Under the pieces are notes generated by a model. It had not been told where the DNA came from. It made no database searches and saw only the letters and a program-made list of their open reading frames with translations. A stretch of 32,393 nucleotides of DNA from Akkermansiaceae bacterium (GTDB lineage: Bacteria; Verrucomicrobiota; Verrucomicrobiia; Verrucomicrobiales; Akkermansiaceae). Of the stretch, positions 1 to 7,663 are shown piece after piece (the first letter of the stretch is position 1; each line of letters opens with the position of its first letter). The DNA is taken from NCBI GenBank assembly GCA_015062005.1, contig SUVL01000026.1, positions 1 to 32,393 of the forward strand. The letters run 5' to 3'. Position numbers and translations under genes: made by a program.

Positions 1-102
1 GATGGCCGCACATGCCACCTGGGCTGCTTCCAACGCCGGAACACCACTGCGCTTCAACAACACAAGCGCAGCCATTTCTTCTTCGGATAGTTCTATGTTC
101 AT
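1..102 (-). CDS. Partial gene, N-terminal 34 residues (possible recombinase)
   Basis: An open frame starts at ATG 102 on the minus strand and runs off the left edge. The 34 visible residues (starting MNIELSEEEMAALVLLKRSG) are acidic and then amphipathic helical, with a GVPALEAAQVA stretch. I cannot assign a family with confidence. Its position, 7 bp from one arm of an inverted repeat that brackets the spacer to the next gene, is where invertases and tyrosine recombinases of phase-variable loci usually lie, so a site-specific recombinase is an inference from context only. In the orientation read here, a TTGACT box (minus strand, 132-127) points at this gene, but the hexamer at -10 spacing is poor (GCAGAT). 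Confidence 0.5.
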   Translation of the reverse strand, partial: MNIELSEEEMAALVLLKRSGVPALEAAQVACAAI

Positions 103-109
103 ATCTGCT

Positions 110-269
110 CGCATTCGGAATCCGTAAGTCAAGCGCACAACCCGTTTTAATCAAAGAATTATCATGATGTGGGTTCTGCTTTCCATTTGAGATGGAGATA
201 CATTCTGTCATGGATAACACGTTGGGCGTACAATGTTATAAAATTCACTCTTTACGGATTCCGAATGCG
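110..269. repeat. Inverted repeat pair bounding a putative invertible promoter segment
   Basis: Perfect 18-bp inverted repeats (CGCATTCGGAATCCGTAA at 110-127 and its reverse complement at 252-269) flank 124 bp between two divergent genes. Each arm has an internal dyad (CGGA-A-TCCG), as recombinase sites often do. The right arm lies inside the spacer of a promoter-like arrangement for the gene at 297: TATACT at 271-276 has no -35 in the present orientation (CTCTTT). Next to the left arm, the minus strand reads TTGAC, followed by the T of the arm. Inversion would therefore build TTGACT-N18-TATACT facing the membrane gene. As printed, the switch would be OFF for that gene. Confidence 0.7.
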
Positions 270-296
270 CTATACTGCGGCGGCGTGCGCAATTAT

Positions 297-1856
297 ATGG
301 CAAACATAAGTAATACTCATCACCGTTTTCTGATACTGCTGACATTCATCTATTTATCAATTCCGAACCTCTTATTTCTTATTGGCTGGTTTCATCCTCT
401 ATGCTCTGTATGCTTTGTCGTTACCACCTTTCTTGTTCTACGAAGATATAGTCATATTATGGCGGCAACTATGCCACCAGTTAATCTGGATACGGACAAT
501 AAAAAACTAATTTCATTCGCACTGAGTCTTCTTCTTCTTGTTCTATTCTTTATAATTGCTGGTGTAGTTGGTTATTTTCCCACGCATGGGGATTCCTGGG
601 CATTCCGACAAGCACTGTTTCTCAATTTAAAGGATGCAGCGTGGCCACTGGTTCTTCCGAATGGGCGAGAAATGACCTACTACCTGGCAGGAATGCTTCC
701 CGCATCTCTTCTCGCGAGAATACTGCCCACTCTGCTGCAATCATGGGCCATCCTTATATGGATTTTGGTGCCCCTGGCCATCACGCTACTATACTATCAC
801 CGCAAAAAAGGGATCAGCTTGCTGCTCTTCACGATTTTGGCGCTGGGATTTCAAGACCCCCTGCGCGCAATATTCCGTCCCAATGCAACATTTGGCCAAG
901 GGCGTGGGTTCATGGCCGAACTTCTGACAAACCTTCATAACCTCACTGGTTGTGATTTTTCCGTTCTTACCACGTATTATGGCAACCAGACATTAATGGC
1001 TCCATTCTACAATTGCATTGGTGCATATAATTCGGTACCGGCCACCATACTCGTAGGTATCCTTATTCTGCATTTGAAAAATCATGTGCGATTAATCCCG
1101 CTGGCAATAGCTATGCTTGTCCCCATATCTCCATTTGGAGCTATTGCCTGCATGCCGATTGCATTGTACTATTATTTGCCGAAAATGTCCTTAAAATTAC
1201 TGCCGGCCCTGATATTTCCAGTCTGTCTGGCACTGGTCTATGCTGTCTACTTTATGCGCGCGGAATCCGGCATGAACGTAGTTACAGCAGCATGGGTAGC
1301 CAGAGGCAGCGAATTCTGGGTATTCTTTGTCAGGTATCTTGCAGGCGCTGCACTTCTGTTGATACCTATATATCCACATGTTAAGCAAAATGGTTTGTAC
1401 TGGGTCCTTGTTGCCTCCATTATATTCATTCCCATGCTATTCATCGGCTCCTTGCCAAATCTACCCATCATCCACGGATTCAATGAACTCTTTCATAAAG
1501 GCTCCATTGTATATTCCATGCTCATCGTAGTAATGTGGTGCGAGAACTGGGAAAAAATATGGAAGCCGATTCGCTGGGCAGCCCTCGCCTGGGCAATAGC
1601 CGCGACGGCCGTTTTCTGCTTCGGACAGGCAAAAAAATGGGACCCGAAGCATCAGATTGCCGACATGTGGAATGGGCACCTCTGCCACGAGCGTGATTTT
1701 CTGAACCAGAGTATACCTGAGACAAAAAAAGCATTAATTCCTAGGCTTATCTTGAACAAATCCGGCGAAGCAGAAGAAAAATTCCCAGGGTGCTTACTTC
1801 CTGCGGGCGGCCAAGTTGACTATAATCGCAAACCGCATCCACAAGCATTTCCATAA
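297..1856 (+). CDS. Polytopic membrane protein, unknown function
   Basis: 519 residues from ATG 297. Upstream in-frame ATGs at 192 and 210 lie inside the putative invertible segment and are unlikely starts. The protein is strongly hydrophobic, with roughly a dozen membrane segments (for example ISFALSLLLLVLFFIIAGVV and the run near SIVYSMLIVVMW). There are loops rich in aromatic residues and glycine in the middle (around TFGQGRGFMAELLTNLHN) and a soluble C-terminal tail of about 60 residues. The layout resembles bacterial membrane glycosyltransferase or oligosaccharide-repeat proteins, but I see no diagnostic motif. Its promoter appears to be subject to DNA inversion, which would fit a surface-polysaccharide or other surface function. 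It lacks a clear terminator. Confidence 0.8.
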   Translation: MANISNTHHRFLILLTFIYLSIPNLLFLIGWFHPLCSVCFVVTTFLVLRRYSHIMAATMPPVNLDTDNKKLISFALSLLLLVLFFIIAGVVGYFPTHGDSWAFRQALFLNLKDAAWPLVLPNGREMTYYLAGMLPASLLARILPTLLQSWAILIWILVPLAITLLYYHRKKGISLLLFTILALGFQDPLRAIFRPNATFGQGRGFMAELLTNLHNLTGCDFSVLTTYYGNQTLMAPFYNCIGAYNSVPATILVGILILHLKNHVRLIPLAIAMLVPISPFGAIACMPIALYYYLPKMSLKLLPALIFPVCLALVYAVYFMRAESGMNVVTAAWVARGSEFWVFFVRYLAGAALLLIPIYPHVKQNGLYWVLVASIIFIPMLFIGSLPNLPIIHGFNELFHKGSIVYSMLIVVMWCENWEKIWKPIRWAALAWAIAATAVFCFGQAKKWDPKHQIADMWNGHLCHERDFLNQSIPETKKALIPRLILNKSGEAEEKFPGCLLPAGGQVDYNRKPHPQAFP

Positions 1857-2044
1857 TCGACACGCAATACAAATGTATTCAAGAACAGAGATATTCCCTC
1901 TTCTCAGGAATTCCGGTATCATTATGGTTCTTCTTTTACACGTGAACTGACAAGCAATTATCTATCGAGACCAGCAAATGCAGCACTCATGCAATTTCCA
2001 GCATGCAAGGCATCACCTCTCACTTAAGCCAGAGGAGAGGAATT

Positions 2045-2146
2045 ATGTTTAAAGCATCGCTACATGGAAAAGACTCTTTTTCAGAAGAAAGCGGCCGTGT
2101 TGGTGAAATAATTGCACCGGAGCAGCAGGCACCTGCTACTCGATGA
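2045..2146 (+). CDS. Possible 33-residue small protein or gene stub
   Basis: ATG 2045 is preceded by AGGAGAGG at a 5-nt distance, a good Shine-Dalgarno sequence, which is unusual in this window. The frame gives 33 residues (starts MFKASLHGKDSFSEE) and ends at TGA 2144-2146, overlapping the 3' end of the leftward ATPase gene by 11 bp. No family is recognised. It may be the 5' stub of a gene truncated when the ATPase region was acquired, or a chance frame. The remaining bases from 1857 to 2044 show nothing I can assign. Confidence 0.25.
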   Translation: MFKASLHGKDSFSEESGRVGEIIAPEQQAPATR

Positions 2147-3485
2147 CTGCCGCCAGCTGGGAAATGGCGTAGAGCGGCAGCTCGGTGAGCAGTGTGGCGG
2201 TGTGAGCATGTTGAGGCGTCTTGAACTCGTATTCACTGGTGGAATAGGGGCGCAGGGAGGAGCGGACGGCATGGCGCGGCTGGAATCGCTGGCAGTAGAC
2301 CAGCAGACTGCGGGCCCGCAGATTGCCGCCGCTCTTGACTTCGATGGGGATGATATTGCCACGGAGTGTACAGAGGAAATCCACCTCGGCCTTGGCGTTC
2401 TTTTCTTCGCTGGCCCAGTAGCAGGGTGCCAGGTCGCACGTGGCGCGAAGTTCCTGCTGCACAAATTGTTCTGCCAGAGCACCTTTGAATTCGCTGAAGA
2501 TATCGTCACCGTCCAGCAGGGTACCGGCATCCAGCCCGCAGACGGCGGATAACAGGCCGACATCCAGGAAATACACCTTGCTGATGCCGCTTTCCCAGTA
2601 GGTCGACATGGGCAGAGCCGGCTTTTTAATGCGGGGCACGGGATGAATCAATCCGGCATCCTGCAACCAGCGCAGGGGAATTTCCAGAGCTTTGCGGCGG
2701 GCACCATCGTAAACATCGCTATAAACAAAGCGTTTGTTTTCCCGGGCCAGCTGCTGGGGCACAGAGTCCCACACCATATTCAGCCTGGGTTGGGATTCGG
2801 TTGGCGCGTGTTTGCTGAAATCCTCGCGGTAGTCTCGCAGCAAATTGAGCTGAGCCTGCCGTACTTCTTCAAAATTCCGCAGTTTATCGTATACCTGCAC
2901 CACGCCGGGCATTCCACCCACGTACAAATAAGTGCGCAGATGGCGGATGTAGAGGTCTTCAAAGTGGTTGATGAGTTTCCAATCCCGTTTCTGCAGCAAA
3001 GTCGCAAGCTGGGCTTGCCCGATGGCCTCCAGAAACTCGCAGAAACTCATGGGGTACAGATTCAACCGGTCAACCTTTCCGACGGGAAATCCCGTGCCCA
3101 CATGGTCAGCTACCCCCAGCAGAGAACCAGCCGCCACAACAGCGTATTCCCTGGCCTCCTCACAGAAATACTTCAATGAGGTGAGTGCGGCGGGGCATTC
3201 CTGAATTTCGTCCAGAATGATGAGCGTATTCTGCGGTTCGACAACGCATTTACCTTCGATGGAAATGGCCTCCAGCAGACGCGGGATATCAAAGTCTATG
3301 CTGAATGCGCGTCGCGCTCGTTCGCTGTTATCAAAGCGGATGTAGGCCACGTTTTTGAAATGCAGACGGCCGAATTCCTGCATGAGCCAGGTTTTCCCCA
3401 CCTGGCGCGCCCCCATCAGCAGAAGAGGCTTACGAAAGGGGTGATCCTTCCATTTTTTCAGCTTCTCTATTGCGTATCTTTTCAT
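2136..3485 (-). CDS. AAA_14 / DUF4143 family ATPase
   Basis: 449 residues from ATG 3485 (MKRYAIEKLKKW). This start lies downstream of a good promoter; the frame is open further upstream, but that stretch is the repeat tract. Walker A is GARQVGKT (residues 25-32) and Walker B is LIILDEIQE. The C-terminal DUF4143 half ends with EVDFL...IIPIEVKSG, the spaced D...ExK pattern of the PD-(D/E)XK-like fold in this family. Cytosolic. The biological role of these abundant ATPases is unsettled; they cluster with mobile and defence genes. A second family member lies at 29663-30835 on the other strand. The gene is preceded by three 33-34-bp repeats just outside its -35 box, which may be its operator. Confidence 0.9.
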   Translation of the reverse strand: MKRYAIEKLKKWKDHPFRKPLLLMGARQVGKTWLMQEFGRLHFKNVAYIRFDNSERARRAFSIDFDIPRLLEAISIEGKCVVEPQNTLIILDEIQECPAALTSLKYFCEEAREYAVVAAGSLLGVADHVGTGFPVGKVDRLNLYPMSFCEFLEAIGQAQLATLLQKRDWKLINHFEDLYIRHLRTYLYVGGMPGVVQVYDKLRNFEEVRQAQLNLLRDYREDFSKHAPTESQPRLNMVWDSVPQQLARENKRFVYSDVYDGARRKALEIPLRWLQDAGLIHPVPRIKKPALPMSTYWESGISKVYFLDVGLLSAVCGLDAGTLLDGDDIFSEFKGALAEQFVQQELRATCDLAPCYWASEEKNAKAEVDFLCTLRGNIIPIEVKSGGNLRARSLLVYCQRFQPRHAVRSSLRPYSTSEYEFKTPQHAHTATLLTELPLYAISQLAAVIE

Positions 3486-3506
3486 GGCCTCTATTGTGTG
3501 TTCATA

Positions 3507-3535
3507 GTTATATTCTCTTTTTGATTCACTGTCAA
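3507..3535 (-). promoter_or_regulatory. Promoter of the first DUF4143 ATPase
   Basis: On the minus strand TTGACA (3535-3530), 17 bp, TATAAC (3512-3507). The start codon at 3485 follows 21 nt after the -10. The -35 box abuts the repeat tract that starts at 3536. Confidence 0.75.
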
Positions 3536-3630
3536 CACCAATTTGCAAAAACCCAAGGTTAATTTCATCACCAGTGTTGCAAAAACCCAAGGTTAAATTC
3601 AGCACCAGTGTTGCAAAGACCCAAGGTTAA
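3536..3630. repeat. Three tandem 33-34-bp direct repeats upstream of ATPase promoter
   Basis: Copies at 3536-3568, 3569-3602 and 3603-3630 (last one partial) share TTGCAAAAACCCAAGGTTAA or a one-base variant. They start one base outside the -35 box of the ATPase gene, a place where repeats would act as operator or activator sites. The next 170 bases (3631-3804) hold no gene I can support, although frames are open on both strands. Confidence 0.8.
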
Positions 3631-3804
3631 CCATGTCTCCGCTGTTCACCCGGAGCAGCCGGATATCGCTTGCGTGGCCATTGATGCCGGAAGACATAAG
3701 CGGCTGAGTATTCCCCATGGAGCAGTCTTCCACAACCTGGCGGGCATGAAGAAAACCAACCGTCTCTATCGGGAAAACATGCGCTCCGCGCATGTGAGTG
3801 GAAA

Positions 3805-4254
3805 TCAGCGATGGCAGAACCTGCGATAACAGCGCGCCGCCATATACGACATAGCCAGGCCGCCAAGGCCGGAGAGCGCAGCAAGCGCCCAGTGCCCCCC
3901 AGGCATACAGGCACCCAGAAACGCCAGCATCAGCAGCAGGAAGGCCAGTTCCCACAAACCGGCCGTGGGCCAGATATGCCTCCACTGCAGGGCATTCGCC
4001 TTATTCTCCACCAAGGCGGAGAGCCCCAGCAACGCAAGCACCGCCAGCCAGAGCACATACACTATCAAGAGCATGCTGCATATCCCCGCCAACAAGCCCG
4101 TGAGTGAAGCCTCCTCTACCCATTCTCCCGGCAGAAAGAACAACTCTTCCGCCAGGGCATAAAGAAAGGTGAGCGCCAGCACCAGCAGCCAGGCACTATT
4201 CGCTACCAGCAGAATGCTGATGATGGTTGCTTTGATGGAGGTCTGTTTCTGCAT
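3805..4254 (-). CDS. Small four-helix integral membrane protein
   Basis: 149 residues with four hydrophobic segments (about residues 9-33, 51-79, 97-116 and 122-140) and few charged residues, so it should be an inner-membrane protein. No motif identifies a family. ATG 4254 follows a weak promoter on the minus strand (TTGAAC, 16 bp, TAACAA, then 9 nt to the ATG). The gene is divergent from 4347-4808, with the two promoters sharing the 92-bp spacer. Function unknown. Confidence 0.7.
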   Translation of the reverse strand: MQKQTSIKATIISILLVANSAWLLVLALTFLYALAEELFFLPGEWVEEASLTGLLAGICSMLLIVYVLWLAVLALLGLSALVENKANALQWRHIWPTAGLWELAFLLLMLAFLGACMPGGHWALAALSGLGGLAMSYMAARCYRRFCHR

Positions 4255-4304
4255 AGGCCCGGGTTGTTAGACGCCTGCCTGTCTGCTCTGTTCAAAGATT
4301 GTGC

Positions 4305-4333
4305 TTGTTCGTTGCGATTTTCCGTTGTACAAT
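4305..4333 (+). promoter_or_regulatory. Promoter of hypothetical gene 4347
   Basis: TTGTTC (4305-4310), 17 bp, TACAAT (4328-4333), then 13 nt to ATG 4347. It excludes the upstream in-frame ATG at 4299. Confidence 0.65.
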
Positions 4334-4346
4334 CCGCCAGAAGTTC

Positions 4347-4808
4347 ATGGCTGCGAGCATTCAAGGAAACGAGCAGGAAATCTGCCCTGCTGCGCGGCGG
4401 GCGATGGAGCTCTTTCGCCAGCACCGGCCGGAGCTTGAAGAAAAGCTCCACTCCGGTGCGCTCCGCTATGTGGTTGAGTGGTGGGAGGAGGACTGCCTCG
4501 ATATCGATGAAAATGCCCACATCTTTTTCCAATTTGAAGGGGATGGAGAATACCTATGGGACTTTGTGACACCCCGGCAGATACACAACGAGCTGAACGA
4601 TTTGCTCGCCATCGCGGGCATCAGCTGGGAATACAGATTCGAACTTCATTTTGGCTCCAATATTCTGTACCCACCCGGGTTAGCCGGGCAGCCCTACTAC
4701 GAAAAAGCACCCCGGTCCACGGAAAAATGGTGGGAGCGGATGTTTGACTACCTGACAGGCAATGACGGTGAGCAGTGGGTTCGCCGCAAGGGGCTGCCAT
4801 TACCGTGA
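4347..4808 (+). CDS. Hypothetical soluble protein
   Basis: 153 residues from ATG 4347, the first ATG after the -10 box. It is acidic and tryptophan-rich, with motifs YVVEWWEEDCLDIDENAHIF and DGEYLWDF, and no signal peptide or membrane segment. I do not recognise the family. It ends 9 bp before the convergent alanine racemase gene. The reverse strand is also partly open here, but the residue composition and the promoter position favour this strand. Confidence 0.65.
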   Translation: MAASIQGNEQEICPAARRAMELFRQHRPELEEKLHSGALRYVVEWWEEDCLDIDENAHIFFQFEGDGEYLWDFVTPRQIHNELNDLLAIAGISWEYRFELHFGSNILYPPGLAGQPYYEKAPRSTEKWWERMFDYLTGNDGEQWVRRKGLPLP

Positions 4809-4817
4809 GCCTAAGAG

Positions 4818-5918
4818 TCAATACTTGCGGGGGAGTCGGGGCCCCAGGCCGGTGAATATTTCCCAGACGATGGTGCCGGCTTTCTCTGCCACCTCAGTCA
4901 CGGGAATGTGGGTACCAAACAGCTCCACTTCATCACCGGATTTCACCCCGGGCACCTCCGTCACATCCGCCATAATCTGGTCCATGGTCACGCGGCCGAG
5001 CATGGGGCAGTAGTGACCGTTGATGTAGACACGCGCGCCCTTGTTGGAAATCTGGCGGTTCCAGCCATCCGCATAACCGATACCGATGGTCGCCACGCGG
5101 GTAGGGCCGCTGGTGATATGGGTGCGGCCATAGGAAACACCGTGGCCGGCAGGCAGCTCGCGCACCAGGGTCACTCGGGCATGCAGACTCAGCGTGGGGC
5201 GCAGTACACCATCATAAATCGAAGCCATGGGCGCCACGCCGTAGAGCAACAGACCGGGACGCGCCAGATTCGCCACCGGCACCTCATAACCGAGCTCCCC
5301 TGCACTGGCCGCAATGTGGCGGTAGCGCAGGTCAAAATGCTGCTGCAAGGTATTCACGCAATCGGTGAAGAGGCCGATTTCATCCTGCGTGAAGGGCACA
5401 TCCTCATCCGCCGCGGGGAAATGCGACATGATGCCCTCGATGCGGAGATTCGGCATGGCCTTCATCTGCTCGGCAGCTTCTGCGAGCTGTGACGGCAGAA
5501 ACCCCTCGCGGCCCATGCCGGTATCCACCGCCACATGCAGGGCAATTTCCTTTTCGCACAGCGCGGCCAGACTCTGGAAGTGCGCGGCTTCCTCCACCGT
5601 GGAGATGGTGCAGCACCAGCCATTCTGCACAATTTCCTCGCGCTCCTCCGGGAAGGTGGGGCCCAGAATGAAAGGAGTCGTGCGCACACCGGCGCGCTGC
5701 AGGCGGCGGGCCTCCCCCACATTTGCCACGCCAAAGAAGGAAATCCCGTGATTATCCAGACGGCGGGCCACCGGCTCCAGGCCATGACCATAAGCCCCGG
5801 CCTTCACCACCGGCATCAGCTCCGTATCCGGCAGAGCCTGGCGAGCGATATCCAGATTATGTGCGATGGCTTCCAGATTCACACATGCCCACGCGCGCGC
5901 TGCACTCTCACTGTTCAT
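4818..5918 (-). CDS. alr: Alanine racemase
   Basis: 366 residues, the usual length. It interconverts L- and D-alanine with PLP, supplying D-Ala for peptidoglycan in the cytosol. The PLP lysine is K39 in VKAGAYGHG; the family norm is KANAYGHG, so the Asn is replaced by Gly. The opposite-face catalytic tyrosine is Y263 in VSYGRTH, and the second tyrosine Y282 in GYADG is 19 residues later, the spacing known from Geobacillus Alr (Y265/Y284). The C-terminal beta domain contains MLGRVTMDQIMADV. The start MNSESAARAW at 5918 is set by the promoter; the frame stays open upstream through a repeat but is not coding there. Confidence 0.96.
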   Translation of the reverse strand: MNSESAARAWACVNLEAIAHNLDIARQALPDTELMPVVKAGAYGHGLEPVARRLDNHGISFFGVANVGEARRLQRAGVRTTPFILGPTFPEEREEIVQNGWCCTISTVEEAAHFQSLAALCEKEIALHVAVDTGMGREGFLPSQLAEAAEQMKAMPNLRIEGIMSHFPAADEDVPFTQDEIGLFTDCVNTLQQHFDLRYRHIAASAGELGYEVPVANLARPGLLLYGVAPMASIYDGVLRPTLSLHARVTLVRELPAGHGVSYGRTHITSGPTRVATIGIGYADGWNRQISNKGARVYINGHYCPMLGRVTMDQIMADVTEVPGVKSGDEVELFGTHIPVTEVAEKAGTIVWEIFTGLGPRLPRKY

Positions 5919-5925
5919 GCCCCCG

Positions 5926-5954
5926 ACTCTACCATTTCCCCCCTGACCTGTCAA
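5926..5954 (-). promoter_or_regulatory. alr promoter
   Basis: On the minus strand TTGACA (5954-5949), 17 bp, TAGAGT (5931-5926), then 7 nt to ATG 5918. Transcription should begin on or next to the A of the start codon. Confidence 0.8.
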
Positions 5955-6012
5955 CCGCAAAGCCCCGCAGCCCCGATGAATACCGGACGTGTCCCAAAGT
6001 TTGAGTACTAAT

Positions 6013-6136
6013 CTCGATAAATTGATGTTTGTCGTTGTCGGGGCACGGGACTTCAGTCCCGAAATAACGGAGCTTCCAATCGGGACTGAAGTCCCGTGCT
6101 CCGACAGAGTTCCCTCACAAATTCCAATTTGTCGAG
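6013..6136. repeat. MITE-like palindromic repeat, copy A
   Basis: Ends are imperfect inverted repeats (CTCGATAAATTG at left, CAATTTGTCGAG at right). The inside carries CACGGGACTTCAGTCCCGA and its inverse TCGGGACTGAAGTCCCGTG, able to form a long hairpin. About 95 bp are the near-exact reverse complement of the element at 12205-12349. It lies between the divergent alr and AP2 genes. Nothing else is evident from 5955 to 6278. Confidence 0.8.
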
Positions 6137-6278
6137 CAGATAGGAGCTTCTTCCAAAATGTTGCTGATTTCATTACTAAAATTCCCCAAAATTCCCAAAT
6201 ACGAGCCAGAATAACATACTTGAAGAGATTAAAATTAGAATTTTTCAAAAAAATCTATTTCCTACCACACATGTAGGC

Positions 6279-6306
6279 TTGACATCATTGAAAAAATCAA
6301 TAAAAT
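6279..6306 (+). promoter_or_regulatory. Distal promoter-like site upstream of AP2 gene
   Basis: TTGACA (6279-6284), 16 bp, TAAAAT (6301-6306). It would give a leader of about 115 nt containing a small hairpin, ATTAGT...ACTAAT (6365-6382). Confidence 0.5.
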
Positions 6307-6388
6307 GCAAGCGGTTGAAAGAACCACTGTCGGCGGGGAACGAAAAGAGCCCCGGGAAACAAATTAGTTGGTTTACGACTAATACAAA

Positions 6389-6417
6389 TTGAAATCGAGT
6401 AATTGAACATCTAAAAT
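6389..6417 (+). promoter_or_regulatory. Proximal promoter of the AP2 gene
   Basis: TTGAAA (6389-6394), 17 bp, TAAAAT (6412-6417), then 9 nt to ATG 6427, the same geometry as the neighbouring genes. Confidence 0.65.
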
Positions 6418-6426
6418 ACATTCGCT

Positions 6427-7383
6427 ATGAATCTGCGTCACATCACCCGATTCACATACAAGTACACAAACTTCCAGGGCTGGAGGGTAGCAATCAACCG
6501 CCAGGGCACAACCTTGGCCCGCTACTTTTCCGATAAGCAATACGGAAGTGAAGAAGAAGCCAGAGACCAGGCAATCCGATTCCGTGATATGCTGGTGGAT
6601 GAGCTGAACCGGAATCCCCAATACACACGGGAGATTCTTGATAAGTACCGGGTTCTGCCCCAGAATCCGTATCCTGCCGGACTGAAGCCCGGCAACGCCA
6701 AAGCCGACAGAGAACAGGACGAAAGCGACAAGAAATCGTCCGCATGCAGCCTGCGCAGCAACCACGTGATGCAAGGTATCCTGAAGAGCCTGTGCAAGCG
6801 TTTGCAGCTGGACACCGCGAGCGTTCTGAAATTATCGCTGTACATGTTCGTTCTCCAATACAACGAACAGACAGCGCGAGCAAAAGAAATACTGGCAGCG
6901 CAATCCGAGTACACGGATTCGGCGCTACAGTCCGACTTACTCTGCCAGCCGGAAGCCAGGCTCCAGCGCCTTGTTTCGGAACTCAACAGCCTTGCCTCAC
7001 GCGCCGGGTTCCCGAGTTTCGAAGAGTTCTCCACCGGCAAAACCTGCAACCGCACCACCCCAGCAGATACCTGCGACACCCACAATACCTCACCCCCAAC
7101 CCATCATTCACCGACCATGACATATCAAGTTCCCAACATGCATCTCAACCCAGCAAGGCCCTCACCACCGCGTCAATCCAGCCCGACCCCAAGCGCTGCT
7201 TTTCTCCCTCCGCCACTGACCAGATTGACCGCAAACCAGCCGCTCCATGTCTCGCCCCTGCAGAAGATGATTCTGCCCCCTGTAGCTGACACCGGCCAGA
7301 CGCGCACGATTGACCACAAGCCCAAACGTATTGCCCTGGGCAGCGCGCCGACAAATCTTCCGCCGCCGGACCACCTAATGTGA
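6427..7383 (+). CDS. AP2-domain DNA-binding protein with proline-rich tail
   Basis: 318 residues. Residues 5-60 (ITRFTYKYTNFQGWRVAINR, then ARYFSDKQYGSEEEARDQAI) match the AP2/ERF-type three-strand plus helix DNA-binding fold: a GWRV strand, a YF.DK.YG turn and an amphipathic helix. Bacterial AP2 domains are usually attached to phage integrases or HNH homing endonucleases; neither is seen here. A middle helical region (about 110-190) is followed by a low-complexity segment rich in Pro, Ser and Thr (about 215-318), probably disordered. It could be a domesticated regulator or nucleoid protein. No predicted membrane segment. Confidence 0.75.
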   Translation: MNLRHITRFTYKYTNFQGWRVAINRQGTTLARYFSDKQYGSEEEARDQAIRFRDMLVDELNRNPQYTREILDKYRVLPQNPYPAGLKPGNAKADREQDESDKKSSACSLRSNHVMQGILKSLCKRLQLDTASVLKLSLYMFVLQYNEQTARAKEILAAQSEYTDSALQSDLLCQPEARLQRLVSELNSLASRAGFPSFEEFSTGKTCNRTTPADTCDTHNTSPPTHHSPTMTYQVPNMHLNPARPSPPRQSSPTPSAAFLPPPLTRLTANQPLHVSPLQKMILPPVADTGQTRTIDHKPKRIALGSAPTNLPPPDHLM

Positions 7384-7568
7384 TTTTCCGCGCAAGCCCG
7401 CAAAGCTGCGCCCCCACCAATTCACCTGAACCAAGTCACAGTAACCCGCGATTGCGCCAAGCATCGTCACTTACTGAGCCCGATTGACGGCCGGTCAGGG
7501 TGAGGCTTGAATCAACACCCCACGTGCTGATACAGCGCCCGCACTGTACCCACGCAATCACCTACCCG

Positions 7569-7613
7569 AAAACAAATCCCCGGAGCCACAGGTGCCGGGG
7601 ATTTGTTTTTTTC
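7569..7613 (+). terminator. Strong intrinsic terminator
   Basis: A 15-bp perfect stem, AAAACAAATCCCCGG (7569-7583) with its complement at 7595-7609, and an 11-nt loop, followed by T-rich sequence. It lies 186 nt after the AP2 gene; bases 7384-7568 have no gene I can support. Confidence 0.85.
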
Positions 7614-7627
7614 TCAATCTTTTACTC

Positions 7628-7656
7628 TTGCCTAATCGCGCAGAAAAGCCTAGAAT
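7628..7656 (+). promoter_or_regulatory. Promoter of lipoprotein gene
   Basis: TTGCCT (7628-7633), 17 bp, TAGAAT (7651-7656), then 7 nt to ATG 7664, predicting a leaderless transcript. Confidence 0.75.
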
Positions 7657-7663
7657 ACGCAGC

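Noticed and set aside
192..296. Start of the membrane protein at ATG 192 or 210
   Set aside because: These lie inside the putative invertible segment and upstream of the -10 at 271; ATG 297 fits the promoter geometry.
2112..3204. Rightward frames inside the first ATPase gene
   Set aside because: Antisense to a gene with clear Walker motifs; no start signals.
3599..3985. Leftward 128-residue frame overlapping the repeat tract
   Set aside because: It overlaps the small membrane gene out of frame and ends within the tandem repeats; no promoter or family signal.
5919..6248. N-terminal extension of alanine racemase
   Set aside because: The open stretch crosses the alr promoter and repeat copy A, and the residues are unlike any racemase.
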